Shown here in pieces: positions 26,005 to 37,941 of a DNA stretch of 64,000 nucleotides. Source of the stretch: Betaproteobacteria bacterium TMED82 (GTDB lineage: Bacteria; Pseudomonadota; Gammaproteobacteria; Burkholderiales; Burkholderiaceae_A); contig NHEJ01000004.1 in the NCBI GenBank assembly GCA_002170395.1, positions 124,001 through 188,000 of the forward strand, given 5' to 3'. Under the pieces are notes generated by a model. It saw only the letters and a program-made list of their open reading frames with translations, did no database searches and was not told where the DNA came from. Both the position numbers and the translations under genes were made by a program. Every line of letters starts with the position of its first letter. The first letter of the stretch is position 1.

Positions 26005-27827
26005 TTTTTTCTAGAGAAAATCATAAAATATTTAGGTTCAGAGCCAGTGTCCTCGCAGTACTCGTAACCTTTATTCTGTTAGGTTTGCTTAGCAGATTAG
26101 CTTGGCTTCAAATTTATGAGCATGAAAAGCATTCTGCTCGGGCCGAAGACAACAGGGTTATTCTACTTCCTCAGCAGGCACCTAGAGGAAGAATTCTTGA
26201 TCGAAATGGAGATATACTCGCTCGCAATGATGGTGGTTTTTATCTGGAACTTCAACCATCAAAATTAGCCAGTGTTCGGCAAACTATTAACAAATTAAGT
26301 GAAATTGTTGAAATATCGAAAATCGATATTGCTAGATTCGACCGTTTGAGACGAGAAATACGATCATATGACGGATTACCTCTTAAAGGAGCTTTAACAG
26401 ACGAGGAAGTAGCAAAACTTGTAACAAGAATACAAAATCTTCCAGGAGTGAAGGTTAGGCCTAGGCTAATTAGGAGTTATCCATATGGGGAAAGCTCTTC
26501 CCACCTAGTTGGACACATCGGAAGAATTTCTAGGGCTGATCTAGAAGAGCAGCTTCGAAACCGAAGTCAAGAGGCTTATAGAGGTTTTACGCACATTGGG
26601 AAACTTGGCGTAGAGCAGAGTTACGAAGGATTATTAAGGGGAAAGATTGGATATCAGCACATTGAGGTGACTGCAAGCGGAAGAATGATTAGAGAATTGA
26701 ACAACAGTAAAGCAATTCCAGGTAAAAATGTGCAGTTAACCATTGATGCAAAACTCCACCGACTAATCGAAGCAGCATTTGAGAATAGACGAGGTGGTGT
26801 AGTAGCATTAAATCCAAAATCTGGGGAAGTCTTAGCTTTTGTTTCAATGCCTAATTTTAATCCAAATCTTTTTATTGACGGGGTTGATGGAAGAATTTGG
26901 AACAATCTAAATAATTCTCCAAATAAGCCATTATTAAATCGACCATTAAAGGGAGCATACCCTCCAGGATCTACATATAAACCGTTCATGGCACTAGCTG
27001 CTCTGACCTCAAAATCCAGAGTTCCAGAGGACCAAATAGTTGACCCAGGTTATTTTATTTTGGGCAGTCATAAATTTCGAGATAGTACTCCGGGAGGGCA
27101 CGGACAAGTGGATCTTCATAAGTCGATAGTGGTCTCAAGCGACACATACTATTACAAATTAGCAATGAGTATGGGAGTTGACCTGATTCATAAGCATATT
27201 TCGCCATTTGGTTTTGGAAAAAAAACCGGCATTGACCTCGAAGGAGAAGTAGCGGGAATTCTACCTTCCTCAAAATGGAAATTAGAGAAGCTTGGAAAGC
27301 CATGGCTTCAAGGAGAAACGCCTTCTATTGGAATAGGACAAGGCTACAACACGTTTACAATTCTGCAAATGGCAAAGGCGGCATCGATAATAGCAAACAG
27401 GGGAATTATAATGCGGCCAAGGCTTTTTAGAGGTTCTCAAGACCAAACTTCTGGCAAATATTCACTTGCAAAACCGGTGACTGAGGGTAAATTAGACATT
27501 GAAAAAAAGTTTTTTGATCTCGTTATAGATGCCATGGTGGAAGTGAACCGAACTGGGACTGGAGCCAGAGTCTTAGGTAGAACAAAATACAACGTTGCTG
27601 GAAAAACTGGAACTGCACAAGTTTTTACCGTTGCGCAAGACGAAGAATATGATGCAGATAAGGTGCCTGAACGACTTAAAGATCACTCCTTATACATAGG
27701 CTTTGCGCCGGCCAAAAAACCGGAAGTAGCGCTTGCTGTGATTGTTGAAAACGGAGGATTTGGTGTTTCATCGGCAGCCCCGATCGCTAAACTGGTTTTC
27801 GATTATGTGATTAAAAACAGGAGGTAA
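26001..27827 (+). CDS. mrdA: Penicillin-binding protein 2
   Basis: Class B transpeptidase cross-linking peptidoglycan during elongation; inner membrane with a periplasmic catalytic domain. One N-terminal transmembrane helix, then RGRILDRNGDILARN of the pedestal domain. Active-site motifs are STYK with Ser324, SSD starting at 379, and KTGT starting at Lys535. Length 608 is close to E. coli PBP2. It is coupled to mreD by ATGA and followed by rodA after 11 bases. Confidence 0.96.
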   Translation: MIFSRENHKIFRFRASVLAVLVTFILLGLLSRLAWLQIYEHEKHSARAEDNRVILLPQQAPRGRILDRNGDILARNDGGFYLELQPSKLASVRQTINKLSEIVEISKIDIARFDRLRREIRSYDGLPLKGALTDEEVAKLVTRIQNLPGVKVRPRLIRSYPYGESSSHLVGHIGRISRADLEEQLRNRSQEAYRGFTHIGKLGVEQSYEGLLRGKIGYQHIEVTASGRMIRELNNSKAIPGKNVQLTIDAKLHRLIEAAFENRRGGVVALNPKSGEVLAFVSMPNFNPNLFIDGVDGRIWNNLNNSPNKPLLNRPLKGAYPPGSTYKPFMALAALTSKSRVPEDQIVDPGYFILGSHKFRDSTPGGHGQVDLHKSIVVSSDTYYYKLAMSMGVDLIHKHISPFGFGKKTGIDLEGEVAGILPSSKWKLEKLGKPWLQGETPSIGIGQGYNTFTILQMAKAASIIANRGIIMRPRLFRGSQDQTSGKYSLAKPVTEGKLDIEKKFFDLVIDAMVEVNRTGTGARVLGRTKYNVAGKTGTAQVFTVAQDEEYDADKVPERLKDHSLYIGFAPAKKPEVALAVIVENGGFGVSSAAPIAKLVFDYVIKNRR

Positions 27828-27838
27828 TTTAAAAAAGT

Positions 27839-29014
27839 ATGCTTTTTACAAAAACAGAAAGAATACTCCCTTCAGGCATATACAAAATATTCGCTTACTT
27901 GGACAGGCCATTGACAATCATGATTCTAATGGTTGCTATGATTAGTTGTTTTGCTGTTTACAGCGCAAGTCACGACGAGATATCTCGTTTTTATTCCCAT
28001 CTAAGAAATATTTTCATAGCTCTGATTTTAATTGTTATCCTCAGTCACCTGCCATCTGTGATGTTAGAAAAGTTTGCTATTCCAGTATATGTAGCATCTA
28101 TTTTTTTGCTCATAGCTACTGAACTCTTTGGGGAAACAGTGAACGGCGCAACTCGATGGATAAATTTAGGGTTGATAAAAATGCAGCCCTCGGAAATCTT
28201 AAAAATTGCCTTGCCGCTGTTGATGGCTTGGTTTATTCAAAAATCTGAGGGATTAAACTCTAAAAGGGATTGGTTCTTCGTTTTGATACTTTTCCTTTTA
28301 CCCGTAGTTCTCGTTTTAAAACAGCCTGACCTAGGGACTTCCATTTTAATTTTAATTTCGGGTTTAATTCTTCTATTTTTTGCAGGTATGCCATGGAAAT
28401 TAGTTATATTTGGTTTTTTATGCTTTTTACTGTTTGTTACCCTTTTAATAGCTTTTGGTGATTTAGCCTGTGCGGAAAATGTAGACTGGCCCGGATTACG
28501 GAACTATCAAAAACTTCGTATATGTACTCTTTTGGACCCAATGAGAGATCCACTCGGTTCTGGATTTCATACTTTACAATCAATTACGGCAGTTGGCTCA
28601 GGAGGTTTTTTTGGTAAAGGATGGCTTCAGGGAACTCAGACTCAATTAGCATTTATTCCTGAGAAATCTACAGATTTCGTTTTCTCTGGGTTTGCTGAAG
28701 AGTTTGGTTTTTTTGGGGCCTTGATCTTAATATTACTTTATGGTGGGATAACTTTAAGAGGTCTTTGGATTTCAATCGGAGCACCGACTGATTTCGCTAG
28801 ACTCTTGGGTGGTACACTTTCCCTAATGACATTTACTTATGCATGTGTAAATATTGGGATGGTATCAGGTCTCCTACCAGTTGTTGGAGTTCCTCTTCCT
28901 TGGATGTCTTACGGGGGTACAGCTCTAATTACACTCGGTGTAGGACTGGGACTTATAATGAGTATCGCGAAAGATCGCTCTACCACTACTCAGGGATTCT
29001 CTTTCCAGCGTTAA
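27839..29014 (+). CDS. mrdB: Peptidoglycan glycosyltransferase RodA (SEDS)
   Basis: Multispanning SEDS polymerase partner of PBP2. It has GATRWINLG followed by MQPSEILK, KQPDLGTS with the catalytic-loop Asp, ITAVGSGGFFGKGW, EKSTDFVFSGFAEEFGF, and GLLPVVGVPLPWMSYGG, all SEDS hallmarks. 391 residues and about ten hydrophobic segments. Its TAA is followed directly by the aceK ATG with no gap. Confidence 0.96.
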   Translation: MLFTKTERILPSGIYKIFAYLDRPLTIMILMVAMISCFAVYSASHDEISRFYSHLRNIFIALILIVILSHLPSVMLEKFAIPVYVASIFLLIATELFGETVNGATRWINLGLIKMQPSEILKIALPLLMAWFIQKSEGLNSKRDWFFVLILFLLPVVLVLKQPDLGTSILILISGLILLFFAGMPWKLVIFGFLCFLLFVTLLIAFGDLACAENVDWPGLRNYQKLRICTLLDPMRDPLGSGFHTLQSITAVGSGGFFGKGWLQGTQTQLAFIPEKSTDFVFSGFAEEFGFFGALILILLYGGITLRGLWISIGAPTDFARLLGGTLSLMTFTYACVNIGMVSGLLPVVGVPLPWMSYGGTALITLGVGLGLIMSIAKDRSTTTQGFSFQR

Positions 29015-30745
29015 ATGAACAACTCTCCAGAATCCATAGCAAAACTAATTTTAGAGGGCTTTGAAAGACATTATTCTGTTTTTCGTGCAAACTCACGGAA
29101 AGCTAAGGAAAAATTTGAAAATGGTGATTATGCTGCCATTAGGGAATTGCTGAGCGAAAGAATCAGCTATTATGATCAGAGAGTGAGAGAAACTTCCGAA
29201 TCTCTAGAAAAAAAATTTGGGCAGAAAATAAAAAAGGATGTTATCTGGCCTGACGTGAAAAAAGCTTTCATTATGCTACTCACCGACCATAAACAACCTG
29301 AATTGGCTGAATCATTTTTTAATTCAATTACCACGCAACTATTAGATCGAATTTATTTTAAAAATAGTTATCTTTTTGTCAGGCCAGCAATTAGCACTGA
29401 ATATTTAGATTCAAAATCTTCTTCCTACAATGTGTACTATCCTCTAAAGCAGGGAATCAAAAATACCTTAGGAAAAATAATTTTGGATATCGGTTTATCA
29501 AGTGCTTGGGAAGACATAAAAAGAGATACTCACGCGCTTTTGAGAAAAGCCTTAAAGAATTTAAAAAGACCTTTTCGACCCACGAAAGATTTACAAATTC
29601 ATATCTTAAAATCACTATTCTTCAGAAATAAGGGGGCGTACTTAATCGGAAGACTTGTAATGGATGGTGATCCTATGGGATTTGCTGTTCCAATCTTAAG
29701 ATCAAAAAATGGTTTTCTGTTTTTGGATACAATTATTTTCGAAAATGAAAACCTCACTTTATTATTCTCTTTTTCTCGAGCTTACTTCATGGTGGACATG
29801 GAAGTACCGGCAGCCTATGTAAGTTTTCTAAAGTCTTTAATGCCATCTAAACCTACAAGTGAAATTTACACAATGCTTGGACTACAGAAACAAGGTAAAA
29901 CTCTTTTTTACAGAGATTTGTTACAACATCTCAACAACTCCACGGATAAATTCACAATTGCAGATGGTATTAAAGGATTGGTGATGCTTGTTTTTACTTT
30001 ACCTTCATTCCCATATGTTTTCAAAATTATTAAGGATCTCAGAGATAAAGAGGTCACAAGAGAACACATTACAAATAGGTATCAATTGGTCAAGCATCAT
30101 GACAGAGTTGGTAGAATGGCTGATACATGGGAGTATTCAAACGTAGATTTTCCACTTGAGCGTTTCGAGCAAGAACTTTTAGAAGGTCTAAGGAAATATG
30201 CACCAAGTATGCTTGAGCAAGTAGAGGATAGGATAATTATTAAGCATGTATACATTGAGCGTAGAATGACACCTTTAAACATTTTTCTTGAAAATGCGTC
30301 TGATGGGAGTCTCAACACTGCAATGAAAGAGTATGGAAATGCACTTAAAGAATTAATTTCGGCAAACATCTTCCCTGGTGACTTGCTCTACAAGAATTTT
30401 GGGTTGACAAAAAATGGACGAGTAGTTTTTTACGATTATGATGAAATTCAATACATAACTGAGTGTAATTTCCGAAAAGTTCCAACAGCAATTAACCCCG
30501 AGGATGAACTTAGCGATGAACCATGGTATGCAATTGGAAAAAATGATGTTTTTCCAGAAGAATTTGAAACTTTCTTACTATCAAAAAATAAACTCAAAAA
30601 CGCTTTCTTAAAACATCACTCTAATCTTTTGGATCCGAATTATTGGTTGGTTCAACAAGATAAAATACAAAAAGGTGATTTTGTAGATATTTTTCCATAC
30701 TCCAATGAGGAAAGATTTTTTCCAGATAAAAAGGTAGAACAATAG
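29015..30745 (+). CDS. aceK: Isocitrate dehydrogenase kinase/phosphatase
   Basis: Bifunctional cytoplasmic enzyme that phosphorylates and dephosphorylates isocitrate dehydrogenase, setting carbon flow between the TCA cycle and the glyoxylate bypass. It has the family N-terminus AKLILEGFERHYSVFRANS, then HDRVGRMADTWEYSNVDFP, and the kinase-like FYDYDEIQYITECNFR. Length 576 is typical. It starts immediately after rodA (TAA-ATG). No aceA or aceB is in the window. Confidence 0.96.
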   Translation: MNNSPESIAKLILEGFERHYSVFRANSRKAKEKFENGDYAAIRELLSERISYYDQRVRETSESLEKKFGQKIKKDVIWPDVKKAFIMLLTDHKQPELAESFFNSITTQLLDRIYFKNSYLFVRPAISTEYLDSKSSSYNVYYPLKQGIKNTLGKIILDIGLSSAWEDIKRDTHALLRKALKNLKRPFRPTKDLQIHILKSLFFRNKGAYLIGRLVMDGDPMGFAVPILRSKNGFLFLDTIIFENENLTLLFSFSRAYFMVDMEVPAAYVSFLKSLMPSKPTSEIYTMLGLQKQGKTLFYRDLLQHLNNSTDKFTIADGIKGLVMLVFTLPSFPYVFKIIKDLRDKEVTREHITNRYQLVKHHDRVGRMADTWEYSNVDFPLERFEQELLEGLRKYAPSMLEQVEDRIIIKHVYIERRMTPLNIFLENASDGSLNTAMKEYGNALKELISANIFPGDLLYKNFGLTKNGRVVFYDYDEIQYITECNFRKVPTAINPEDELSDEPWYAIGKNDVFPEEFETFLLSKNKLKNAFLKHHSNLLDPNYWLVQQDKIQKGDFVDIFPYSNEERFFPDKKVEQ

Positions 30746-30748
30746 ATA

Positions 30749-31705
30749 TTGAAGTTAAGTAAAAATCAAGTGACGTCCTTTAGCAATAATATATTCTCTG
30801 TCGATACAGGGTATACGCGTGAAAAATTCGCTGCGGTGCATCTTGTTATAGAGAACGATAAGGTTTTAATTATTGACACGGGAACCGTTTTCTCTGTGAA
30901 AAATATCCAAAATGCCCTTGAACGTCTGGGCTTAAGTTTTCTACGCGTTGAGTGGATAATACTGACCCATATCCATCTTGATCATGCTGGTGGCGCAGGT
31001 CAATTAATGAAAAATTGTCCAAATGCAACCTTAGGAGTTCATAAGAAGGGGAAAAGGCATTTAGTTGATCCTACAAGATTATGGACATCTGTGTTATCAG
31101 TTTACGGCGAAGCTAAAGCAAAAAAATTATATGGTGAGTTGATAGCGATTGAAGAAAGCAGAATTGAAGTATTAAATGAGGGTGTGGAGATAAATTTTCA
31201 TGGTAGAGTTTTCGAAATATGGGACACTCCAGGACACGCAAAACACCACATACTGATCCGTGATACAAAAACAAAAGCTATGTTTTCTGGTGACACCTTC
31301 GGAGTATCTTACCGGGAATTCGATACAGAGCAAGGCTGTTTTTGTTTTATTTCTTCCACTCCAACCCAATTTGAACCCTTTGATCTTAGCAAGTCAATTC
31401 GACGAATTTTGGCAGCCAGCCCTCCGGAAATTTATCTTACTCATTACTCTAAAGTGGGGCATATACAAAAAATAGGTCAAGAGCTACTCTTACAAGTCGA
31501 TGAATATGTACAGATAGCGAATGAGTCAAAAGAATATGGTGCTCAAACTCTGAAAGTCATTCAAGAAAAGATGCTAGCATTATTGATGAATAAAGCAATA
31601 GATCATGGCTACACTGGCTCTAAAAAAAGAATTACAGAACTTATTTGGTTGGATGTAACTCTTAATTCTGCCGGTCTTGCAAACTGGTTAAACGCTAGCT
31701 CCTAA
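30749..31705 (+). CDS. MBL-fold metallo-hydrolase
   Basis: Metallo-beta-lactamase-fold hydrolase with two zinc-site motifs: THIHLDHAGG (HxHxDH) and a downstream DTPGHAKHH, plus FSGDTFG with the bridging Asp. 318 residues. The start is TTG 30749, three bases after the aceK stop; no ATG is nearby. The C-terminal extension (about 215-318) is helical and unlike glyoxalase II. Substrate unknown. Confidence 0.85.
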   Translation: MKLSKNQVTSFSNNIFSVDTGYTREKFAAVHLVIENDKVLIIDTGTVFSVKNIQNALERLGLSFLRVEWIILTHIHLDHAGGAGQLMKNCPNATLGVHKKGKRHLVDPTRLWTSVLSVYGEAKAKKLYGELIAIEESRIEVLNEGVEINFHGRVFEIWDTPGHAKHHILIRDTKTKAMFSGDTFGVSYREFDTEQGCFCFISSTPTQFEPFDLSKSIRRILAASPPEIYLTHYSKVGHIQKIGQELLLQVDEYVQIANESKEYGAQTLKVIQEKMLALLMNKAIDHGYTGSKKRITELIWLDVTLNSAGLANWLNASS

Positions 31706-31727
31706 AAACTTACAGAGATGAAATAAA

Positions 31728-34700
31728 TTGACTAAAAAAAATACTAGAGAACAGCTGGAAAAATTGATAGAAAATAGAATTCTCATCCTTGATGGGGGGA
31801 TGGGTACCATGATTCAACAGGAACACTTAACAGCTGAAGACTACGGTGGGCTAGAAAACAAATCTATTTCTTTAGCTAAATCAGTCCAAAGAAAAATTGA
31901 AACTTCCTTAAAAAAAGGATCCGAATTAAAAGGAAATAATGAATTACTCTCTTTGACAAAACCTGATTTAATAGAACGAATTCATTTTGATTACTTGAAT
32001 GCCGGAGCGGATATAATTGAAACCAATACTTTTGGAGCAAGTTCAATAGCTCAGGCCGACTATAATCTTGAGACCCTTGTAAAAGATTTAAACGTAGCTT
32101 CAGCTCAGATTGCGACAAAAGCTTGCAAGAGTTTTCGAGAAAAAGGTTTAAAAAAGTTCGTGGCTGGGGCTATCGGACCAACTCCAAAAACTGCCTCAAT
32201 CTCGCCTGAAGTGAACGATCCTGGGGCAAGAAATATTTGCTTTGACGAACTAGTCCTATCATACGAAGAACAGGCTCTAGCCTTATTGGAAGGAGGGATT
32301 GATTTATTTCTAATCGAAACTGTTTTTGACACCCTAAACGCTAAGGCAGCGATTTTTGCTGTTGAGAAAGTTCTCTCTGAGAGCGACGAGGCCTTGCCTC
32401 TAATGATATCCGGAACTGTTACTGATGCCTCCGGGAGAATACTGTCAGGTCAAACAGTGGAAGCTTTCTGGAATAGTGTCAGGCATGCTAAACCCATAAC
32501 TATTGGACTAAATTGTGCATTAGGGGCCGCACTAATGAGGCCTTATGTTGAGGAATTAAGCAATCTGTGTGAAACAGCTATCTGTGTATATCCCAACGCT
32601 GGATTGCCAAATCCAATGGCCCCAACGGGATTTGACGAGACTCCTGATATAACCTCAAAATTACTTTCGGAGTTCGCTGAGTCTGGTTGGGTAAACATTG
32701 TGGGGGGCTGTTGCGGAACTACACCGGATCATATCAGAGAAATAGTGAAAAAAATTCAATTCTTCAGACCACGGAAAATTCCCAAAATTGACAAACAACT
32801 AAGATTATCGGGACTTGAACCTGTAAATATTAGTGACGATAGTTTATTTGTTAATGTAGGAGAGCGAACCAACGTAACGGGATCAAAAAAATTCTCCGAC
32901 CTAATTTTAGCGGGAAAATTTGACGAGGCTACTGAAGTAGCCCGGCAGCAGGTTGAGAATGGCGCTCAAATTATTGATGTGAATATGGACGAGGCCATGC
33001 TAGATTCCGAGGCTGCAATGGTTAAATTTTTAAATTTAATTGCCTCCGAACCTGACATTTCGAGAGTACCAGTGATGATAGATTCGTCGAAATGGTCCGT
33101 CATTGAGGCAGGATTAAAATGCGTGCAAGGTAAGTCAATAGTAAATTCTATTTCGCTGAAAGAAGGAGAGTCTGAGTTCTTAAAACAAGCTAAGCTTTGT
33201 AAAAAATATGGGGCTGCTGTCATTGTTATGGCATTTGATGAAAAAGGCCAAGCTGATACTCTTGAAAAACGTAAAGCTATTTGTGCAAGAGCATATAAGC
33301 TACTCGTAGAAATTGCGAACTTTAACCCAGAGGACATAATTTTCGACCCTAATATCTTTGCGATTGGTACTGGAATTGAGGAACATAACCGCTATGCAAT
33401 TGAATTCATAGAATGCATTAAATGGATAAAAAGAAATTTACCCATGGCAAAAATATCTGGAGGAGTTTCTAACGTTAGTTTTTCCTTCAGGGGAAATAAT
33501 CAAGCGAGAGAGGCTATTCATAGCGTGTTTTTATTTCATGCAATTAAAGCTGGAATGACAATGGGGATTGTAAATGCTGGCCAATTAGCTATTTATGAAA
33601 AACTGCAGCCAAAATTAAAAGAGTATGTTGAAGATCTTGTTTTTTGTAAATCGGAAGACGCAACTGAAAAATTAATAGAGCTGTCGAGTACTCTCAAGGG
33701 AGGGAACACGGACAAGAAACAAAAAGTGGCTTGGAGAAAATACAAATTAGAAAAAAGAATTGAGTATGCGCTAATTAACGGAATTACCGAATTTATTGTT
33801 CAAGACACAGAAAAAGTTCGAAAAAAAATTGAAGGGATTGGAGGAAAGCCGATTGAGGTTATTGAGGGGCCTCTAATGGGAGGAATGAACGTTGTTGGTG
33901 ATCTATTCGGTGAGGGTAAGATGTTTCTGCCTCAGGTTGTAAAATCGGCGAGAGTTATGAAAACTGCTGTTGCTCATCTGGTGCCCTTCATTGAAAAAGA
34001 GCAAGAAATTAGCGGAACAAGTAAAGCTAAAGGTAAAATGATTCTCGCTACTGTTAAGGGGGACGTTCACGATATAGGTAAGAATATTGTTGCAGTTGTT
34101 TTACAATGTAATAATTTTGAGATAATAAACCTGGGTGTAATGGTTCCATCAGCTAAAATAATTGAACAGGCTAAAGAGCACGAGGCTGATATGATCGGGT
34201 TGTCAGGACTTATAACCCCCTCTCTTGAGGAAATGGCCCTCGTCGCTAGAGAAATGGAACGCGATGATTGGTGTCGGGAGAGAAAGATACCTTTACTTAT
34301 TGGAGGGGCTACAACATCGAAAGCTCATACTGCAGTTAAGATAGCTCCCTATTATTCAGGCCCAATTATTTGGGTTCCTGACGCTTCCCGATCCGTGCCA
34401 GTGGCTCAGGTCTTAACATCAAATGCCTCTGAAAAAAAAGAATATCTAAATCGGGTTAAAACAGATTATGAAAAGATAGAAAAAAAATATGCTAATAAAA
34501 ACAAAGTCCAGATCGTCTCGATTGAAGAAGCTAGGGAAAACTCTTTTAAATCAGATTTCACTTTAACTACACCAACACCAAAAATTTTAGGAAAACGATT
34601 ACTAAAGGATTTTCCTTTAGCCAAGTTAATAGAAACAATTGATTGGTCTCCTTTTTTCAGATCTTGGGATTTAGCTGGAACATTTCCTGATATTTTGGAC

Positions 34701-35480
34701 GACAAAATTGTTGGAAACCAAGCAAGATCTTTGTTTAAAGATGGTAAAGAGTTAATGGATAAAATTGTAAATAGAAAACTATTAACAGCTAATGGATTAT
34801 TTGGGCTTTACCCTGCTAGAAAAACTGATTTTGAAGATATAACGTTTTTTCGCGATGAAAATCTTAATACTGAGCTATTCACTTGGTGTGGACTGCGTCA
34901 ACAAAGTAAAAAGTTGAGGAATGAAAAAAATAAATGTCTGGCCGATTTTGTTTCTCCCATATCATTGAGCAGAAAGGACTATCTGGGCATCTTTTTTGTT
35001 ACGATTGACGGAGCTAAAACGCTATCAGAACAATTTGAGAAAGACGGTGATGATTACTCAGCGATAATGGTGAAAGCATTAGCTGACCGATTTGTTGAAT
35101 CATTTGCCGAATATTTGCATCTTCTAATCCGCAAAGAGTTTTGGGGTTACTCGTTCTCTGAAAATTTAACTACAGATCAATTGATTAATGAAGACTACCA
35201 GGGAATTCGACCAGCTCCTGGTTATCCAGCTTGTCCGGATCACAGCATAAAGAAGAAGCTAGCAAATATTTTTTCAGTAGAAGATATAGGAATAACGCTA
35301 ACTGAAAATTTAGCAATGAATCCCGCGTCCAGTATATGCGGTTTTTACTTTTGGCATCCTGAAGCTTCATATTTTAATGTGGGCGAAATTGGTACTGACC
35401 AATTTACAAACTATAAAGAGCGGCAAAACCTCAGTTTAGAATCAGCAAGATCTAATTTGTTATCTGTACATAAGTCATAG
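31728..35480 (+). CDS. metH: Cobalamin-dependent methionine synthase
   Basis: Transfers a methyl group from 5-methyltetrahydrofolate to homocysteine through cobalamin. Four modules in order: the homocysteine domain with zinc ligands Cys263 (LNCALG) and Cys328/Cys329 (GGCCGT); the pterin domain ([16 protein letters not shown]); the cobalamin domain with GDVHDIG, His781 as the lower axial ligand; and the reactivation domain ([13 protein letters not shown]). Length 1250 is full. The start is TTG 31728, since the nearby ATG is followed by a stop in its frame. Implies dependence on B12, made or scavenged. Confidence 0.95.
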   Translation: MTKKNTREQLEKLIENRILILDGGMGTMIQQEHLTAEDYGGLENKSISLAKSVQRKIETSLKKGSELKGNNELLSLTKPDLIERIHFDYLNAGADIIETNTFGASSIAQADYNLETLVKDLNVASAQIATKACKSFREKGLKKFVAGAIGPTPKTASISPEVNDPGARNICFDELVLSYEEQALALLEGGIDLFLIETVFDTLNAKAAIFAVEKVLSESDEALPLMISGTVTDASGRILSGQTVEAFWNSVRHAKPITIGLNCALGAALMRPYVEELSNLCETAICVYPNAGLPNPMAPTGFDETPDITSKLLSEFAESGWVNIVGGCCGTTPDHIREIVKKIQFFRPRKIPKIDKQLRLSGLEPVNISDDSLFVNVGERTNVTGSKKFSDLILAGKFDEATEVARQQVENGAQIIDVNMDEAMLDSEAAMVKFLNLIASEPDISRVPVMIDSSKWSVIEAGLKCVQGKSIVNSISLKEGESEFLKQAKLCKKYGAAVIVMAFDEKGQADTLEKRKAICARAYKLLVEIANFNPEDIIFDPNIFAIGTGIEEHNRYAIEFIECIKWIKRNLPMAKISGGVSNVSFSFRGNNQAREAIHSVFLFHAIKAGMTMGIVNAGQLAIYEKLQPKLKEYVEDLVFCKSEDATEKLIELSSTLKGGNTDKKQKVAWRKYKLEKRIEYALINGITEFIVQDTEKVRKKIEGIGGKPIEVIEGPLMGGMNVVGDLFGEGKMFLPQVVKSARVMKTAVAHLVPFIEKEQEISGTSKAKGKMILATVKGDVHDIGKNIVAVVLQCNNFEIINLGVMVPSAKIIEQAKEHEADMIGLSGLITPSLEEMALVAREMERDDWCRERKIPLLIGGATTSKAHTAVKIAPYYSGPIIWVPDASRSVPVAQVLTSNASEKKEYLNRVKTDYEKIEKKYANKNKVQIVSIEEARENSFKSDFTLTTPTPKILGKRLLKDFPLAKLIETIDWSPFFRSWDLAGTFPDILDDKIVGNQARSLFKDGKELMDKIVNRKLLTANGLFGLYPARKTDFEDITFFRDENLNTELFTWCGLRQQSKKLRNEKNKCLADFVSPISLSRKDYLGIFFVTIDGAKTLSEQFEKDGDDYSAIMVKALADRFVESFAEYLHLLIRKEFWGYSFSENLTTDQLINEDYQGIRPAPGYPACPDHSIKKKLANIFSVEDIGITLTENLAMNPASSICGFYFWHPEASYFNVGEIGTDQFTNYKERQNLSLESARSNLLSVHKS

Positions 35481-35484
35481 TAAA

Positions 35485-35775
35485 CTATAGTTCTTCCACC
35501 CAATAAACGAATTCTGTTGCTTTGTTTGCGTCCTCTAGCATGCGTATAAATGGAAATAGCCTAGCCGATAAATTTACAGAATCCTTTTCAAACTCTACTT
35601 CCTGATTTGTAGCTTTTATCTTTTTATTGTGTATAGTTTTTAGTGTAGCAGATATGTCTTCTTTTGCTATAAACCCGCTGGAGATATCTTCCCTGCCAAT
35701 GGCGCGTATCATTTCTAGCCCAATTCTTCTCGTCGTAAAAAAAGTTGCAGATGCAGGACATTTAAAATAAACCAT
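35485..35775 (-). CDS. DUF1840 family protein
   Basis: Small soluble protein of about 96 residues, matching the DUF1840 pattern: MVYFKCPASATFFTTRRIGLEM at the start, then EDISATL, and a C-terminal LFPFIRMLEDANKATEFVYWV. The family is largely restricted to betaproteobacteria and has no known function. I start at ATG 35775, since the extra eight residues of the longer ORF are not family-like. It converges on metH and is divergent from the lipoprotein gene with only 12 bases between start codons. Confidence 0.75.
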   Translation of the reverse strand: MVYFKCPASATFFTTRRIGLEMIRAIGREDISSGFIAKEDISATLKTIHNKKIKATNQEVEFEKDSVNLSARLFPFIRMLEDANKATEFVYWVEEL

Positions 35776-35787
35776 AAAAGGCAAAAG

Positions 35788-36312
35788 ATGTTTAGACACG
35801 GCTATTATTGCATTTTTCTCATTTGTTTCCTATGCATAAATTCTTGCTCTCCGACTTTCAATTGGCGTGAGGTATATGGGTTGCAGGATGAGTGGCGCGC
35901 CTTATTACCAGGCAAACCATTTAAGGAAAAGAGAGTTCTAACTCTGCAAATAGATAACGAGAGTCATCGAGTTGAAATATCAAGGCACACTTGTGAAATA
36001 AACCAAACGATTTTTTTGGTCGAATCTGCAAAACTAATCAATCCTCAAAGTAACTTATCCCCTAAAAAGCTAAAAGACTTTCTTGAAGAAAGACTTTTAG
36101 TAAAATTTAAAGGTGTTCAAGTGAAAAACAAAAAAAATGCTCAGCTATACCGCGGAGCTTTTAATAGTTTTAATAAAGCACAGCCAAAAGAAATGATTTT
36201 AGCGTTTAAATATAAGATAAAAACTGAATATGTATTGTCGGCTATAGTTCTGGCAGATTCTTTATCTTTTGATGAGGAAAAATCTTTTTTCTTTCTCAAC
36301 TCCTTGGAATGA
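35788..36312 (+). CDS. Putative lipoprotein, betaproteobacterial
   Basis: 174 residues with a lipoprotein signal peptide (YYCIFLICFLCINSCSPTFNWREV); the likely lipidated Cys is in INSC. The mature start SPTFNWREV and ALLPGKPFKEKRV resemble small envelope proteins found beside DUF1840 genes in Burkholderiales. Function unknown. ATG 35788 with AAGG upstream; the ribosome site overlaps the divergent DUF1840 start region. Confidence 0.7.
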   Translation: MFRHGYYCIFLICFLCINSCSPTFNWREVYGLQDEWRALLPGKPFKEKRVLTLQIDNESHRVEISRHTCEINQTIFLVESAKLINPQSNLSPKKLKDFLEERLLVKFKGVQVKNKKNAQLYRGAFNSFNKAQPKEMILAFKYKIKTEYVLSAIVLADSLSFDEEKSFFFLNSLE

Positions 36313-36319
36313 AACGTTT

Positions 36320-36532
36320 TCAGTCACCTTTATTTTTCTTTATTATCACCTCTAGTTCTTCAATTTTTGCTAAAGCCTTTTCTAGAGCTTTTTCCTGCTT
36401 TTCAAAATCTTTTTTTGAAACCAGTTCAAATTTATCAATCAACTCAATAAAAATCATTTTTACTTGCTCTTTCAATCCCTCTGGAATCCGATTAGCAATG
36501 ATCTCCTCAAATTTTTCTTTGAATATTGGCAT
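36320..36532 (-). CDS. ubiK: UbiK/BMFP-domain accessory factor
   Basis: 70-residue protein with a central amphipathic segment and a C-terminal coiled coil (KQEKALEKALAKIEELEVII). Matches the BMFP (YqiC/UbiK) family: IPEGLKEQVKMIFIELIDKFELVSKKDFEKQ. In enterobacteria UbiK supports ubiquinone biosynthesis with UbiJ and binds membranes. Monocistronic here, reading away from the TorF-like gene, which shares its upstream region. Confidence 0.8.
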   Translation of the reverse strand: MPIFKEKFEEIIANRIPEGLKEQVKMIFIELIDKFELVSKKDFEKQEKALEKALAKIEELEVIIKKNKGD

Positions 36533-36778
36533 GTCAACCTCCCTATTTATCGATAATTCTACACGGTTACTGAAAGCTTAGTTTGCGCACTAAATAAGAG
36601 CATCCGCTTCATTGCAGTGCAAAAAATGCTCTATTAAGAATTTTTAAAAATATCGGCTTTTTTCAAATTTTGTAATTAACTGTTTTTAAAAAGAAAATTT
36701 ATTATTAAATATTTTTCATATTGGCATAAAAACAGCCTCTACTACATAGTCTAAATATTAAGGTTTGGAGAAATTTTT
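36533..36778. promoter_or_regulatory. Divergent regulatory region between ubiK and the TorF-like/glnK/amtB unit
   Basis: 246 bases, long for this genome. It holds a TTGCAGTGCAA palindrome (36612-36622) and a 7-bp inverted repeat AGAGCAT/ATGCTCT (36597-36632) about 100 bases upstream of a sigma-54-like promoter, a position typical of enhancer sites for NtrC-type activators. The match to the NtrC consensus is loose, so the activator is inferred. Confidence 0.4.
36721..36737 (+). promoter_or_regulatory. Sigma-54-type promoter upstream of the TorF-like gene
   Basis: TTGGCATAAAAACAGCC has GG and GC separated by exactly ten bases, as in the -24/-12 consensus (TGGCAC-N5-TTGC), with a good -24 half (TTGGCAT) and a weaker -12 half (CAGCC). 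Transcription would start near 36748, about 30 bases before the ATG. Nitrogen-limitation control of the downstream glnK-amtB genes fits. Confidence 0.5.
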
Positions 36779-37895
<1,117 letters not shown>

Positions 37896-37941
37896 GGTTT
37901 TCATACCAGCTTGAATATCAAACTATAGAAAGGTTAAATCT

